From contig CANLRB010000002.1 of assembly GCA_947493455.1 (NCBI GenBank), positions 62,001-126,000 of the forward strand: a stretch of 64,000 bases of DNA. Reading direction: 5' to 3'. The notes under the pieces are model-generated. The model ran no database searches, was not told the origin of the DNA, and saw only the letters and a program-made list of their open reading frames with translations. Made by a program: the position numbers and the translations under genes. Origin of the DNA: an uncultured Pseudoalteromonas sp. (GTDB taxonomy: Bacteria; Pseudomonadota; Gammaproteobacteria; Enterobacterales; Alteromonadaceae). The first letter of the stretch is position 1. Each line of letters begins with the position of its first letter. This document shows positions 47,315 through 56,522 of this stretch, one piece after another.

Positions 47315-48006
47315 TATTGAGTGCTCTCCCAGCGGTAGCCCATACCGTATACGGTGTCTATGCAATCGAATGAATCGTCAACTTTTAAAAATTTTTTGCG
47401 GATACGTTTAATGTGCGAGGTAATAGTACTGTCATCAACGTATATTTTGGCTTCTGACATTAGATCATTGCGGTTTTTAACACGCCCCGGTCGCGCCGCG
47501 AGCGAATGGACTAGCCAAAACTCGGTGACGGTTAGGTCTATGGTGTGATCTTGCCAATATACTTGCATTCGTTCATTGTCGATAGTGAGTTTGCCACGAA
47601 CTAGTTTGGCATCATCATTACTGGGCGAATTTAACGCTTGCATTCGCCTAAAAATTGCTGAAATACGTGCAGCTAAATGTGCCAAGCTAATATCTTTAGT
47701 TAAATAATCGTCCGCACCCATGCGTAATCCAGATACGGTATCAATTTCGTTATCGCGCGCGGTTAAGAAAATAATTGGAATACTTGCACTTTTTGCTCTG
47801 AGGCTTTGGCATAAATGAAAGCCGCCATCAATTTCATCGCCGAGACCAATATCAATGATAGCTAAATCGGGCAATTGATTATTAAACGCGACTTCGGCAC
47901 TGGGCCTGTCAGCGAATCCCGTGACCGCATAACCTTGCGCACTGAGCATATCTATATAGTTTTCTCGAATTTCGTCTTGGTCTTCAATAATGGCAATTGT
48001 TTTCAT
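47314..48006 (-). CDS. pdsR: Response regulator of the proteobacterial dedicated sortase system
   Basis: A 230-residue OmpR-type regulator. The receiver has IEDQDEIREN and the phospho-acceptor Asp in LAIIDIGLGDEIDGG near residue 54, with TKDISLAHL carrying the conserved Lys. The winged helix is in about 130-228 (DSTITSHIKRIRKKF, GMGYRWES). The ATG at 48006 gives MKTIAIIED. It is divergent from the OmpA-like gene across 211 bp, so it probably controls the sortase and target genes from there. Confidence 0.9.
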   Translation of the reverse strand: MKTIAIIEDQDEIRENYIDMLSAQGYAVTGFADRPSAEVAFNNQLPDLAIIDIGLGDEIDGGFHLCQSLRAKSASIPIIFLTARDNEIDTVSGLRMGADDYLTKDISLAHLAARISAIFRRMQALNSPSNDDAKLVRGKLTIDNERMQVYWQDHTIDLTVTEFWLVHSLAARPGRVKNRNDLMSEAKIYVDDSTITSHIKRIRKKFLKVDDSFDCIDTVYGMGYRWESTQ

Positions 48007-48217
48007 AAAAGATAACGGTAGAGCAACATAACCGCAATCATACCTGAACAGAGCAGGAAAAATAGCCTTGCGCTTGAATTGCCATTTTTTTGCCATAATT
48101 GACCTTCACATTGCCCTTTTTGATGCCAAAAAAAGCCATTTCTCATTGTTTTAATTGATTCCAACGAAACGCGATGCAACGGCATCAGACAAATTTAAAT
48201 TATGAAGGAAATAAACA
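48007..48217. promoter_or_regulatory. Divergent control region of the sortase system
   Basis: This 211-bp gap separates the two-component operon (minus strand) from the pdsO-target-sortase operon (plus strand), and promoters for both must lie here. I see no strong repeated motif that could be assigned to the regulator. AAGGAAATAAACA provides the ribosome binding site of the plus-strand gene. Confidence 0.5.
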
Positions 48218-48943
48218 ATGAAAAAGTTAATTTTAGTATCAGCACTTTCAATCGCGATGGCATCACCTGTATACGCAAACAACGAAACCAAAAAAGACGA
48301 CAGCGAAGCGGTGATTGGCATGGGAGCCGGTGCGGTTGCCGGGGCCTTAATCGCAGGGCCTGCGGGAGCAGCGATTGGCGGCGTGCTAGGTGTATTTATT
48401 GGCAAGATTGAAGGCAGCAAGATAGAAATCGCAGAGCAACAACAGCAGCTAGATAATAATAAAAAGAAGATTATTGCATTGCAGCATAAAACAAAAAACT
48501 ATCACCAACTGCGTGGCGAAAATGAACGCTTAAATGACCAAATTGCGCAACTAGAATTACAAAGGCTCAATAATATGATGGCCATGACAGTGCAATTTAA
48601 AACCGCATCAAGTGATATTGAACCGCATTTTAAATCGCAATTAGTAGAGCTTGCTAAATTACTAAAAGCAAACCCAACGGTTGATGTTGACTTAAATGGG
48701 TTTGCGGATCAGCGCGGCGATGAAGCGGCAAATTTAGAATTATCAAAACGCCGTGTTGCCAGTGTCACACGTTTTTTGATGGACCAAGGCGTCTCTCACC
48801 GTCGTTTAACGACACACGCTTTTGGTGAAGCTAAGTCAGTGGCGCAAACCTCATCATTTGAAAATGATTTTTTCGACCGCCGCGTCACTGTTACGGTTAA
48901 ACCAACAGGTGGCCGTACGCAAACAGCAAATAACCAATACTAG
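48218..48943 (+). CDS. pdsO: OmpA-like protein of the sortase system (PdsO type)
   Basis: A 241-residue envelope protein. Signal peptide 1-22 (SPVYA), then a glycine-zipper membrane segment (GMGAGAVAGALIAGPAGAAI, about 31-60), a short coiled coil (about 68-120) and a C-terminal OmpA-like peptidoglycan-binding domain (about 125-230, with FADQRGDEAANLELSKRRV). It matches the OmpA-like proteins found only beside this kind of sortase. It could anchor the system to the cell wall. The target gene starts 9 bp later. Confidence 0.88.
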   Translation: MKKLILVSALSIAMASPVYANNETKKDDSEAVIGMGAGAVAGALIAGPAGAAIGGVLGVFIGKIEGSKIEIAEQQQQLDNNKKKIIALQHKTKNYHQLRGENERLNDQIAQLELQRLNNMMAMTVQFKTASSDIEPHFKSQLVELAKLLKANPTVDVDLNGFADQRGDEAANLELSKRRVASVTRFLMDQGVSHRRLTTHAFGEAKSVAQTSSFENDFFDRRVTVTVKPTGGRTQTANNQY

Positions 48944-48952
48944 GAACGGATT

Positions 48953-50908
48953 ATGTTGATGTTACTTGCCAAAGGAAACTCCAAAGCCAATTGGCTTTGG
49001 GGGCCTTTTATTCTATTTATGATGAATTTTACGGTTGCGGCGCAAGATGAGGCTGACGTAAGTCATGGTATGGCATTGTTTGATGGGCACGGCACTGCGC
49101 AAGGGTATGCAGTTTTACAAAAAAGCCATTACAAGGTCACTGTTCGCGGGCTAATAAGCTTTGTTGAAGTAGAGCAACAATTTGTTAACCCGACATCGGA
49201 AACGGTTAATGGTAAATATCAATTCCCGTTACCTGATGACAGTGCCGTTTTTGCAATGATTATGAAGTTGGACGATCGGGAAATCGTCGGTCAGATTAAA
49301 GAAAAGCAGCGAGCACGAAAAGTGTATCAAAAGGCACAGCAAGCAGGGCATAAAGCGGCATTGGTTGAACAGCGACGCGATAATGTGTTCAGTACTGCTG
49401 TGGCGAACTTAGAACCGGGGCAACAAATTAATGTTACGTTAAAATTCCAACATCAACTGGACTTCGATGATGATATTTATCGTTTGCGTTTACCTATGTT
49501 AGTGGCACCACGTTACTCGCCGGTTGAGACCAAGAATGTTGATCCAATTCTAGTGGGAGGCAATAGTTTGTTGCCTTTTGCCGAGGTGCCCGCTGGTGTT
49601 ATTAATTCTAACCGCGGGCACCTAGACATCAATTTAGGTCTTGAACTACAAAATATATCGTCGTCCAGTCATCGAGTTTCGATTGTCGAGCAAAATGAAA
49701 ATCAGTATGCGATCACTATTGATGAAACAGATTTTGCGACAAATAGAGATTTTGAATTGGCATTTAAAGTGGCCGATTTTGAAACGGCTCAAACACGGTT
49801 ATTTAAAGAAAGGGTGGGCGACGAAAGCTATTATATGCTGATGATGACACCCGCCAGTGAGCATTTTATTGAACACGCTTTTGCCAGAGAAATGATTTTT
49901 GTTATAGATACATCGGGGTCGATGTATGGCGAGTCTCTCGCCCAAGCAAAAGAGGCGCTTATAAATAGCTTAATGTCGCTGGCAACCACAGATTCATTTA
50001 ATGTTATTGAATTTAATTCAGCTACCCGCAAATTTTCGCCGACGCCACGCTACGCTACATACACGAATATTTCAGAAGCGGTTCGTTTTGTGCGCAGTTT
50101 ACAAGCGGATGGCGGCACTGAAATTAACAAGGCGTTTAATGCTGCGCTAACACATGATGCACCAACTGATGTCGTGAGACAGGTTATCTTTTTAACGGAT
50201 GGCAGTATTAGTAATGAAACTGCGGTGCTTAATAATATTCAGCAACGTTTAGGCAGCAATCGTATTTTTACTATCGGTATTGGGAGTGCGCCAAATGCTT
50301 ATTTTATGCGCCGCGCGGCTCGTATTGGTCGTGGTAGTTATACTTTTATCAATCGAATTGACCAAGTTGCTGAAAAAATTACAGGTTTGAATCAAGATCT
50401 GGCACACCCAGCATTGAAGAATATTGACTTAAAAGCGCCTGGGTCAAAGCTGCAATTGGCGCGCTCAATTCCCGATTTATATTTTTCTAAACCTATGTTC
50501 AGCTATTTTAAACTTGACCACTCAGCGCAACACATTACGTTCACTGCACAAGGGGAGTATGGGCAGATAGCTGAATCTATAATGCTAACACAAGCAATTG
50601 AAAGTAATGGTATCGCGCGAATGTTTGCGCGTGAAAAAATAGCCGGGTTACATTGGGTAAATGATAAGACATTAATCACTGAAACAGCACTGAAACACCA
50701 ATTGATGTCGCCGTATACCTCGTTTGTTGCTGTGCAAAAAGTGTTTGGGCCCGTTGCAAATAAAACCGCACTGGTGGAGTCTATGAAAGCAAAAGGGAGT
50801 GCTTTTCCACAAACTGGCGGCAATAGCAAAACCATGCTTTTGATTAGTCTGATGTTGTTTTTAAGCGGTCTATATACCCTAAGATGGGCACATAATGGTG
50901 CGCGTTAA
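48953..50908 (+). CDS. Sortase target protein with VIT and von Willebrand A domains
   Basis: A 651-residue envelope protein of the marine proteobacterial sortase-target type. Signal sequence about 12-30, VIT domain about 35-165 (VEVEQQFVNPTSETVNGKYQFPLPD) and vWA domain about 300-470 with the MIDAS motif DTSGS. The C-terminus carries a sorting signal: FPQTGGN, a hydrophobic helix (about 627-645) and a basic end (RWAHNGAR). The overlap with the sortase gene makes it the dedicated substrate. It may be released from the inner membrane or joined to another molecule; the acceptor in Gram-negative cells is unknown. Confidence 0.92.
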   Translation: MLMLLAKGNSKANWLWGPFILFMMNFTVAAQDEADVSHGMALFDGHGTAQGYAVLQKSHYKVTVRGLISFVEVEQQFVNPTSETVNGKYQFPLPDDSAVFAMIMKLDDREIVGQIKEKQRARKVYQKAQQAGHKAALVEQRRDNVFSTAVANLEPGQQINVTLKFQHQLDFDDDIYRLRLPMLVAPRYSPVETKNVDPILVGGNSLLPFAEVPAGVINSNRGHLDINLGLELQNISSSSHRVSIVEQNENQYAITIDETDFATNRDFELAFKVADFETAQTRLFKERVGDESYYMLMMTPASEHFIEHAFAREMIFVIDTSGSMYGESLAQAKEALINSLMSLATTDSFNVIEFNSATRKFSPTPRYATYTNISEAVRFVRSLQADGGTEINKAFNAALTHDAPTDVVRQVIFLTDGSISNETAVLNNIQQRLGSNRIFTIGIGSAPNAYFMRRAARIGRGSYTFINRIDQVAEKITGLNQDLAHPALKNIDLKAPGSKLQLARSIPDLYFSKPMFSYFKLDHSAQHITFTAQGEYGQIAESIMLTQAIESNGIARMFAREKIAGLHWVNDKTLITETALKHQLMSPYTSFVAVQKVFGPVANKTALVESMKAKGSAFPQTGGNSKTMLLISLMLFLSGLYTLRWAHNGAR

Positions 50909-51458
50909 AGCAACTAAGCTAATCGCTTATGGCATTATTTTATGTGCTTTGATTTTGTTTGTACAGGCAGGGGTTAGCCAAGGTAAAGCTGCGCTTGCGC
51001 AGTATTTATTGCAATCAACTTGGCAAAATAATGTGGCAAATAATACGCGAAATCCTGCTTGGCCGAGTGCAGATGGTTATCCGGCTGCTAAATTGGAGGT
51101 GCCACATCTCAACATTGAACAGATCATATTGTCTGAAGCCAGTATGCGCAACTTGGCTTTTGCGCCCGGTTTTTGGCAAAGTATTAACCCTAATATTGAT
51201 GTTGTTGCAGGCCATAATGATACGCATTTTTCATTTATTAACTCAATGAGTATCGATGATATAGCGATATTGACATCCTTTGATGGGAATAAAGAAGTTT
51301 ATAAAGTGATTGATGTAGTGGTTGTTCATAAGACAGATCAGCGAGTAATCGAATCATTAGACAAGGCGTTAGTTCTTGTCACATGCGAACGGCAATATGA
51401 GTTACAAACAGACACAGAATTTCGCAAAATAGTTATAATGCAGAATATTAAAGTGTAA
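50895..51458 (+). CDS. Proteobacterial dedicated sortase
   Basis: A 187-residue cysteine transpeptidase. An N-terminal membrane anchor (about residues 6-26) leaves the catalytic domain in the periplasm. The active-site His is in VVAGHNDTHF near residue 99, the catalytic Cys in VLVTCE near residue 157 and a downstream Arg in FRKIV. It overlaps the target gene by 14 bp. It should cleave the PQTG-type motif of the target between T and G. Being the only sortase in this window and next to one substrate supports the one-enzyme, one-target model. Confidence 0.93.
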   Translation: MVRVKATKLIAYGIILCALILFVQAGVSQGKAALAQYLLQSTWQNNVANNTRNPAWPSADGYPAAKLEVPHLNIEQIILSEASMRNLAFAPGFWQSINPNIDVVAGHNDTHFSFINSMSIDDIAILTSFDGNKEVYKVIDVVVVHKTDQRVIESLDKALVLVTCERQYELQTDTEFRKIVIMQNIKV

Positions 51459-51586
51459 TTTTGTGATAATTCAGATTTAAGTGTTGAGTTTGGGCTTTTT
51501 TTTGTTATTCTGTGCCGAAGATGAATTACCTGATTTTCTAGCTGTACCGAGTGGCTTTATATTGGGATTAAATATTGGGAATGAGG

Positions 51587-52705
51587 ATGAACAATAAATC
51601 GCAATCACAAACGATCGTGGTTAAGTTAGGCACGAGTGTGCTGACGTCGGGTGGTGATAAACTTGATAAAGCGCATATGGTTGAACTTGTACGCCAATGT
51701 ATCGCCCTAAAAAAGTTAGGGCATCAGGTTATTTTAGTATCCAGTGGCGCTGTCGCCGCAGGCAAAGAACACTTGCATACATCTTGCGATATGACTAAGG
51801 TTGCCAATAAGCAAATGCTTGCCGCTGTAGGTCAAAGCCAATTGATCTTAACTTGGCAAAGCTTGTTCAATTTGTATGGGTATCACGTTGGACAAATGTT
51901 ACTAACACGCGCTGATTTAGAAGATAGAGAGCGTTATTTAAATGCGCGCGACACTTTAAAAGCGTTGCTCAAGCATGACATCATTCCAATTATTAACGAA
52001 AATGATGCCGTTGCTACACAAGAAATCAAAGTTGGTGATAATGATAATTTATCGGCCATGGCGGCCATTTTAGCGAATGCCGATAAATTACTTTTACTGA
52101 CTGATCAGCCCGGTTTATTTACGGCCGATCCGCGTATAAACAGCGACGCGGAATTGATTTGTGAAGTAGAACATATTGATGAAGACTTAAAGGCATTAGC
52201 TGGTGGCTCTGGCACGCATTTGGGCACGGGCGGTATGGCAACTAAATTACAAGCCGCGGATATTGCACGTCGCGCAGGCATTGAGGTGATTATTGCTGCC
52301 GGACATCAAGCTAATGTGATAGAGTCGAGTACCGCAGAGCATGTTGTTGGCACGCGCTTTAAAGCACTCACGTCGATCACTGAAAGTCGTAAACAATGGT
52401 TGTTGTCAGGTCCTGCAAGTAGCGGTGATCTTGTCATTGACTTAGGTGCGATGACGGCTGTGGTAGAAAAAGGATCCAGCTTGTTGGTACGCGGGATCAC
52501 CCGTGTTGAAGGTCAATTTAATCGCGGTGCGATGGTGCAGTTGAAAGATCATCGTCATAACGTCATTGCCAGAGGAATTGTTCGCTACTCGGCAGATGAG
52601 CTTGCTAAAATTGAAGGCCTCCATTCAGAGCAAATAAATCAGGTTTTAGGCTACGATTTTGGTGCGGTTGTGATCCATCGAGACGATTTAGTCGTTCTTC
52701 ACTAG
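51587..52705 (+). CDS. proB: Glutamate 5-kinase
   Basis: First step of proline synthesis, feedback-inhibited by proline. The amino-acid kinase domain is in about residues 8-255 ([44 protein letters not shown]), and a C-terminal PUA domain is in about 275-360. The 372-residue length matches the family (E. coli 367). The ATG at 51587 has GGGA six bases upstream; ATG 51581 and TTG 51575 are alternatives. proA does not follow, unlike in E. coli. Confidence 0.95.
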   Translation: MNNKSQSQTIVVKLGTSVLTSGGDKLDKAHMVELVRQCIALKKLGHQVILVSSGAVAAGKEHLHTSCDMTKVANKQMLAAVGQSQLILTWQSLFNLYGYHVGQMLLTRADLEDRERYLNARDTLKALLKHDIIPIINENDAVATQEIKVGDNDNLSAMAAILANADKLLLLTDQPGLFTADPRINSDAELICEVEHIDEDLKALAGGSGTHLGTGGMATKLQAADIARRAGIEVIIAAGHQANVIESSTAEHVVGTRFKALTSITESRKQWLLSGPASSGDLVIDLGAMTAVVEKGSSLLVRGITRVEGQFNRGAMVQLKDHRHNVIARGIVRYSADELAKIEGLHSEQINQVLGYDFGAVVIHRDDLVVLH

Positions 52706-52781
52706 AAAATACAGCAAACAGATACAAATTGACTATGCTTACAATAAACCGTAAATAGCAAATTGTAGGTGGTATAACTTT

Positions 52782-53753
52782 GTGAGTAGCTGCGCACATG
52801 ATTGGATTATTTCGCTAACACAACAGGAAGACGAACAGCAGTTAGATACACTTCTAATTGCGGCGGTGCAGTCGGTGTTATCTGGTCTTCAAGTGAGTAT
52901 TTATGTAAAAAAATACCTCACTGGCTTTGAATCGTATTCGTTGTTAAACCCTCACCCTACCTCCAATAGTTTACAGCAAAACCACCTTGCACCAGACTAT
53001 GTTGAATCAGTGGTCGCAAAACTTGCCAATAATAAACTACTCAGTTGTAAGTTGGCGGGTATTCGGGTCACCCATATTCCTATGTATCACCTTGGTCAGG
53101 TCATTGGGTTTGCCGTGGTAAATGGAGAAGTGAGAGTGAATGAAGCAGCGCCTGCGATCACTTTGTTAAATATTTATGCAAATCAACTCTATTTACTCTA
53201 TCGGTCGCGGCTTGATTCGTTTACTGAGCTATTAAATCGGCAAACATTTGATCGTAGACTACTTGAGATTATTTCGGGAAAAGGGTTTTTGTGTCCGCGT
53301 GAGCAATTGTCAGGAAAGCGCAATTGGCATTTGGCGATGATCGACATCGATCACTTTAAGCGTGTTAATGATAATTTTGGCCATGTTATTGGCGATGAAG
53401 TGATTTTACTAATCGCACGCATTTTAAAAAGCGGTTTTCGTGCTGAAGACTATGTATTTCGCTATGGTGGTGAAGAGTTTGCTGTGCTATTTCGTTGTGA
53501 CGATGTAGCACAAGCCCTTGATACGCTTGAGCGCGTGCGTAAACAAGTTGCAAAACAAAAGTTTCCACAAGTAGGTCATATTACAATTAGCATTGGACTC
53601 ACTGAACTAATGCATTTTCGCGATGCGCAGTCCTTAGTACAGCAAGCTGATAGCGCCTTATATCAGTCAAAGCATGACGGTCGAAATTGCATTACTCAGT
53701 TTGTTCGAGAATCAAAACCAGACACGCCTTTTTCGGATATCGAGTTATTTTGA
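52782..53753 (+). CDS. Diguanylate cyclase (GGDEF)
   Basis: Makes cyclic di-GMP. Residues 1-145 form a GAF-like input domain without membrane helices, so the enzyme is cytoplasmic. The GGDEF domain (about 148-312) has an intact active site written RYGGEEF and the inhibitory-site motif RAED five residues before it, so product feedback is expected. It starts with GTG at 52782, with AGGTGG before it. It follows proB by 76 bp; a functional link is not evident. Confidence 0.9.
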   Translation: MSSCAHDWIISLTQQEDEQQLDTLLIAAVQSVLSGLQVSIYVKKYLTGFESYSLLNPHPTSNSLQQNHLAPDYVESVVAKLANNKLLSCKLAGIRVTHIPMYHLGQVIGFAVVNGEVRVNEAAPAITLLNIYANQLYLLYRSRLDSFTELLNRQTFDRRLLEIISGKGFLCPREQLSGKRNWHLAMIDIDHFKRVNDNFGHVIGDEVILLIARILKSGFRAEDYVFRYGGEEFAVLFRCDDVAQALDTLERVRKQVAKQKFPQVGHITISIGLTELMHFRDAQSLVQQADSALYQSKHDGRNCITQFVRESKPDTPFSDIELF

Positions 53754-53808
53754 TGCTTTTTTGACAACTGAATTTAAGGTATAGTGCGCCAAATTTTTGG
53801 AGGTTTTT

Positions 53809-54171
53809 ATGAAATTTGTGCGCTGGCTACTAGGCCGTATCATTTTATTTTTTGACTTTATTACGACTCCGCGTGGTGTTAAGCGAGCGGATGACGTACA
53901 AGCTGAAATTAATCAAAAAACAGCGAAGTTGAGCTTATATCAATTCCACGCGTGTCCGTTTTGTGTCAAAGTGCGTCGTGCGATGAAACGCCAAAGCTTA
54001 AATATAGAGCTGCGTGATGCCAAAGCAGAAGGCCCATATCGTCAAGAGTTGCAAGAGCAAGGCGGTAAGGTCAAAGTGCCATGTTTGCGTATCGAAGAAA
54101 ATGACAAAGTAACCTGGCTTTATGAATCAAGTGATATTGTAAATTACCTCGAAACTAAAATTGCTCAGTAG
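53809..54171 (+). CDS. Glutaredoxin-like membrane-anchored thiol protein
   Basis: A 120-residue protein. An N-terminal hydrophobic helix (about residues 3-20, WLLGRIILFFDFI) is followed by a thioredoxin-fold glutaredoxin or GST N-terminal domain with the active site HACPFCVKVRRAM near residue 47 and VPCLRIEE near residue 91 (cis-proline position). It probably acts in thiol-disulfide exchange at the inner face of the membrane. The ATG at 53809 is set by GGAGG seven bases upstream. Confidence 0.85.
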   Translation: MKFVRWLLGRIILFFDFITTPRGVKRADDVQAEINQKTAKLSLYQFHACPFCVKVRRAMKRQSLNIELRDAKAEGPYRQELQEQGGKVKVPCLRIEENDKVTWLYESSDIVNYLETKIAQ

Positions 54172-54181
54172 TTATTCTGAC

Positions 54182-54212
54182 TAAGCTAGCTCTTTGTTAC
54201 TGAGCTAGCTTA
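54182..54212. terminator. Strong hairpin between converging genes
   Basis: A perfect 11-bp stem (54182-54192 TAAGCTAGCTC with 54202-54212 GAGCTAGCTTA) lies between the glutaredoxin-like gene and the converging ATP-grasp gene. Neither side has a proper T-run, so it may stop transcription only weakly or protect mRNA ends. Confidence 0.5.
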
Positions 54213-54221
54213 CTTGCAAAG

Positions 54222-55181
54222 TTAGCCTTTATCGACTGTCACCTTTTCTTTCTTAGTCTCTTTGTTTAAAGATCTATCGAATATACCAAGTCGAATTCTA
54301 ATAAAGTGAAATATTTCCTTTGCAACATCAATATCAACAGCACTCTCCAGCCCTTCAAAACCCGGTGATGAATTGGCTTCACAAATTTTGAAGTGCTCTT
54401 CATCAAACAATAAATCAATACCAGATACATCTAGACCAAGTACATTTGCTGTTTGGGTTGCGAGCCATTCAATTTCAGGTGTTATTGGATAAAGTTTACC
54501 AGTGCCACCGGCACTTACATTGGCTTTAAAGTTATCACCGTTTGAATTCCTTTCCATACAAGCGATTGCTCGGCCTCCAATAGTGAAAACTCGCAAATCC
54601 TTTCCATGACTGGCTTTAACAAATTGTTGTAAGATGATATTTGCTTTCGGGTTAGTGGCTTCAATCAATTGCATTAAGTCATCAAATTCGCTCGGCGATT
54701 TAGATAAAAATACGCCACTGCCTTGTGAACCAGAAAGCGTTTTTACGACAACAGGAAAGCCTATTTGTTTTTCAACTAGGGCAACATTGACGGGAAATTT
54801 CACTAACATAGTATCGGGGGTCGGCAAGTTTTTTTCCGCTAATATTTGTTGCGCAAATAGTTTATCTTTTACGATTTCAATGGAGTTTGAACTATTAATG
54901 CAGTAAACGCCTAGACGTTCTAAGTGGCGAATAATCGCGAGAGCAAAATAAGTTGTTCCTGCGCCCATGCGTGGTAAAACAAAATCCGGTAAAGTTTCTT
55001 TTTTACCGTCGATCAAAATACTTTTTTCATCGTCGCGGGTCACCGTTAAATCAAATTGATCTGGTGAAAACACTTGTAAGTCTATGTTTTCTTTTTTTGC
55101 CGTTTCTAATAAACGATGAATTTCATAAGCTTCCTGACGTAGCAAACTCGCATTTTATTTATAAATTATCCAGCCTCGCAC
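54222..55181 (-). pseudogene. RimK-type ATP-grasp ligase gene with an in-frame stop at codon 9
   Basis: The family (alpha-L-glutamate ligase type) joins amino acids to proteins or peptides. Residues from LLRQEAYEIHRLL onward are intact: VVKTLSGSQGSGVFL, ERNSNGDNFKANVS and FKICEANSSPGFEG carry the ATP and metal sites. The expected N-terminal strand is also encoded in the same frame (MRGWIIYK from GTG 55181) but is cut from the rest by TAA at 55155-55157. The GTG has GGAGGA nine bases upstream and overlaps the maoP stop (TAGTG), so it is the original start. A shorter protein could start at TTG 55145 (307 residues) without the first strand. Recent mutation, a sequencing error and readthrough are all possible. 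Confidence 0.8.
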
Positions 55182-55528
55182 TAATACGTATCCTCCAGGT
55201 TTGCGTTTATTTCTAGGTTTGAGCTTTTAGTTGAGCTATTTAAGCCATAAAATTTGTTACTATTTTTGATAACTGATTTATATTTTATCCAAAGTCGCTC
55301 TAATCGAGTTTCAGCTTGACGATGACCATGGCATACAGATACGAAGTTTTGTTCAACTTGATTTTCTGGTTCTACTTGGCCACTCTCTAACATAAAGAGA
55401 CGCTTACCGATGTCAGTTAAAAGGTTTGCTTCGACAATCGTGAAATGACCACTGCGGCTAAACCCTTGAACAAAATGTACATCATCATAAAATTTACTTG
55501 TTTGAACAAATCCATGTAACAATGTCAT
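55181..55528 (-). CDS. maoP: MaoP/YifE family (DUF413) protein
   Basis: A 115-residue protein. The first 85 residues match the DUF413 family (FYDDVHFVQGFSRSGHFTI, EANLLTDIG, FVSVCHGHRQAETRLERLW). In E. coli, MaoP organises the Ori macrodomain and acts with the maoS site near its own gene. The divergent neighbour hdfR is the same as in E. coli, which supports orthology. The C-terminal 30 residues are not conserved. Its stop overlaps the start of the ATP-grasp gene by one base. Confidence 0.85.
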   Translation of the reverse strand: MTLLHGFVQTSKFYDDVHFVQGFSRSGHFTIVEANLLTDIGKRLFMLESGQVEPENQVEQNFVSVCHGHRQAETRLERLWIKYKSVIKNSNKFYGLNSSTKSSNLEINANLEDTY

Positions 55529-55637
55529 AAACTCGGTCCATAATTAGTATATAAATCAGATTTTGTTGGAGTATGATGAGCAACTTCAGATCTGTAAAAC
55601 AATAATATTTTATCGTAACGATAAGAGTGAGACATTT

Positions 55638-56510
55638 TTGGATATTGAATTACTAAAAACCTTTATTGAGGTTAACAATAGTCGTCACTTTAGTAAGGCG
55701 GCTGAAAATCTTTACTTAACCCAAGCTGCGGTGAGTGCACGTATACGTCAGCTAGAGCAATATTTTGGCGTTGAGTTATTTATTCGTAATCGTAACAATA
55801 TTCAATTAACGGCAGCGGGTGAGCGTTTGGTTCCGCATGCCGAAGTAATGATGCAAACACTGCGTAATGCAAAACAAGATGTGGCACTTACGCTTGAGCA
55901 AGTCACTCAAATCTCTATAGCGGGAACCCCAAATACGTGGGACACCTATATACACGATGCGATTTCAAAAATTTATGCAACCCAGCCGAATTTAAGCCTA
56001 GTAGCCGAGATTTTGGCAAGGGAGCAAATTACTCGTCAGCTATTAGAGCGCGCATTAGACGTTGCAATTACCTTTGATCCGCCCAAAGCTGAGGAACTAA
56101 AAATTGAGTCTTTGCATACGTTTGAACTTATTCCGGTAACAACATATCAAGAGCCCGTAACTGTACCAAAAGAAGTTAAACGCTATATTCGCGTTGATTG
56201 GGGCACAAATTTTAGTGTTTGGCACGGTAAAGAGCTTAAAGGAATGGCAACGCCGTTGATGCGCACAAGTACCGCACGCATTGCACTTGACTTGATGTTG
56301 CAGTGCGGCGGTTCAGCTTATTTGCCAGATGTATTAGTAGAGTCATTTTTAGAGCAAGGCGCTCTTTATAAATTGAGTACACTGCCTATTTTCAAGCGCG
56401 ATGTATATATTGCATATCATCGCGAAAACGAACAGGCAGAAAAACTCCATGATATCCGGCGTATGCTGCGTGACGAAGAGCCTGAAGCGCCGACGATTAT
56501 TGTGCCTTAA
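55638..56510 (+). CDS. hdfR: LysR-type regulator HdfR
   Basis: A 290-residue LysR regulator. The N-terminal HTH (about 1-60: IELLKTFIEVNNSRHFSKAAE, LYLTQAAVSARIRQLE) and FIRNRNNIQLTAAGERL closely follow E. coli HdfR, which represses the flagellar master operon. The effector domain is in about 90-285. The start is TTG at 55638, with AAGAGTGAG six to ten bases upstream, giving MDIELLKTF as in the E. coli protein. An ATG 25 codons earlier reads unrelated sequence. Divergent from maoP, as in E. coli. Confidence 0.85.
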   Translation: MDIELLKTFIEVNNSRHFSKAAENLYLTQAAVSARIRQLEQYFGVELFIRNRNNIQLTAAGERLVPHAEVMMQTLRNAKQDVALTLEQVTQISIAGTPNTWDTYIHDAISKIYATQPNLSLVAEILAREQITRQLLERALDVAITFDPPKAEELKIESLHTFELIPVTTYQEPVTVPKEVKRYIRVDWGTNFSVWHGKELKGMATPLMRTSTARIALDLMLQCGGSAYLPDVLVESFLEQGALYKLSTLPIFKRDVYIAYHRENEQAEKLHDIRRMLRDEEPEAPTIIVP

Positions 56511-56522
56511 CTCACATTATAA

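Noticed and set aside
53761-53785. TTGACA ... TATAGT as a promoter for the glutaredoxin-like gene
   Set aside because: The spacer is only 13 bp, too short for a normal sigma-70 promoter, although the -10 alone may be used.
54182-54212. 11-bp hairpin as part of a mobile-element end
   Set aside because: No second copy, transposase or target duplication nearby; it fits a gene-end hairpin.
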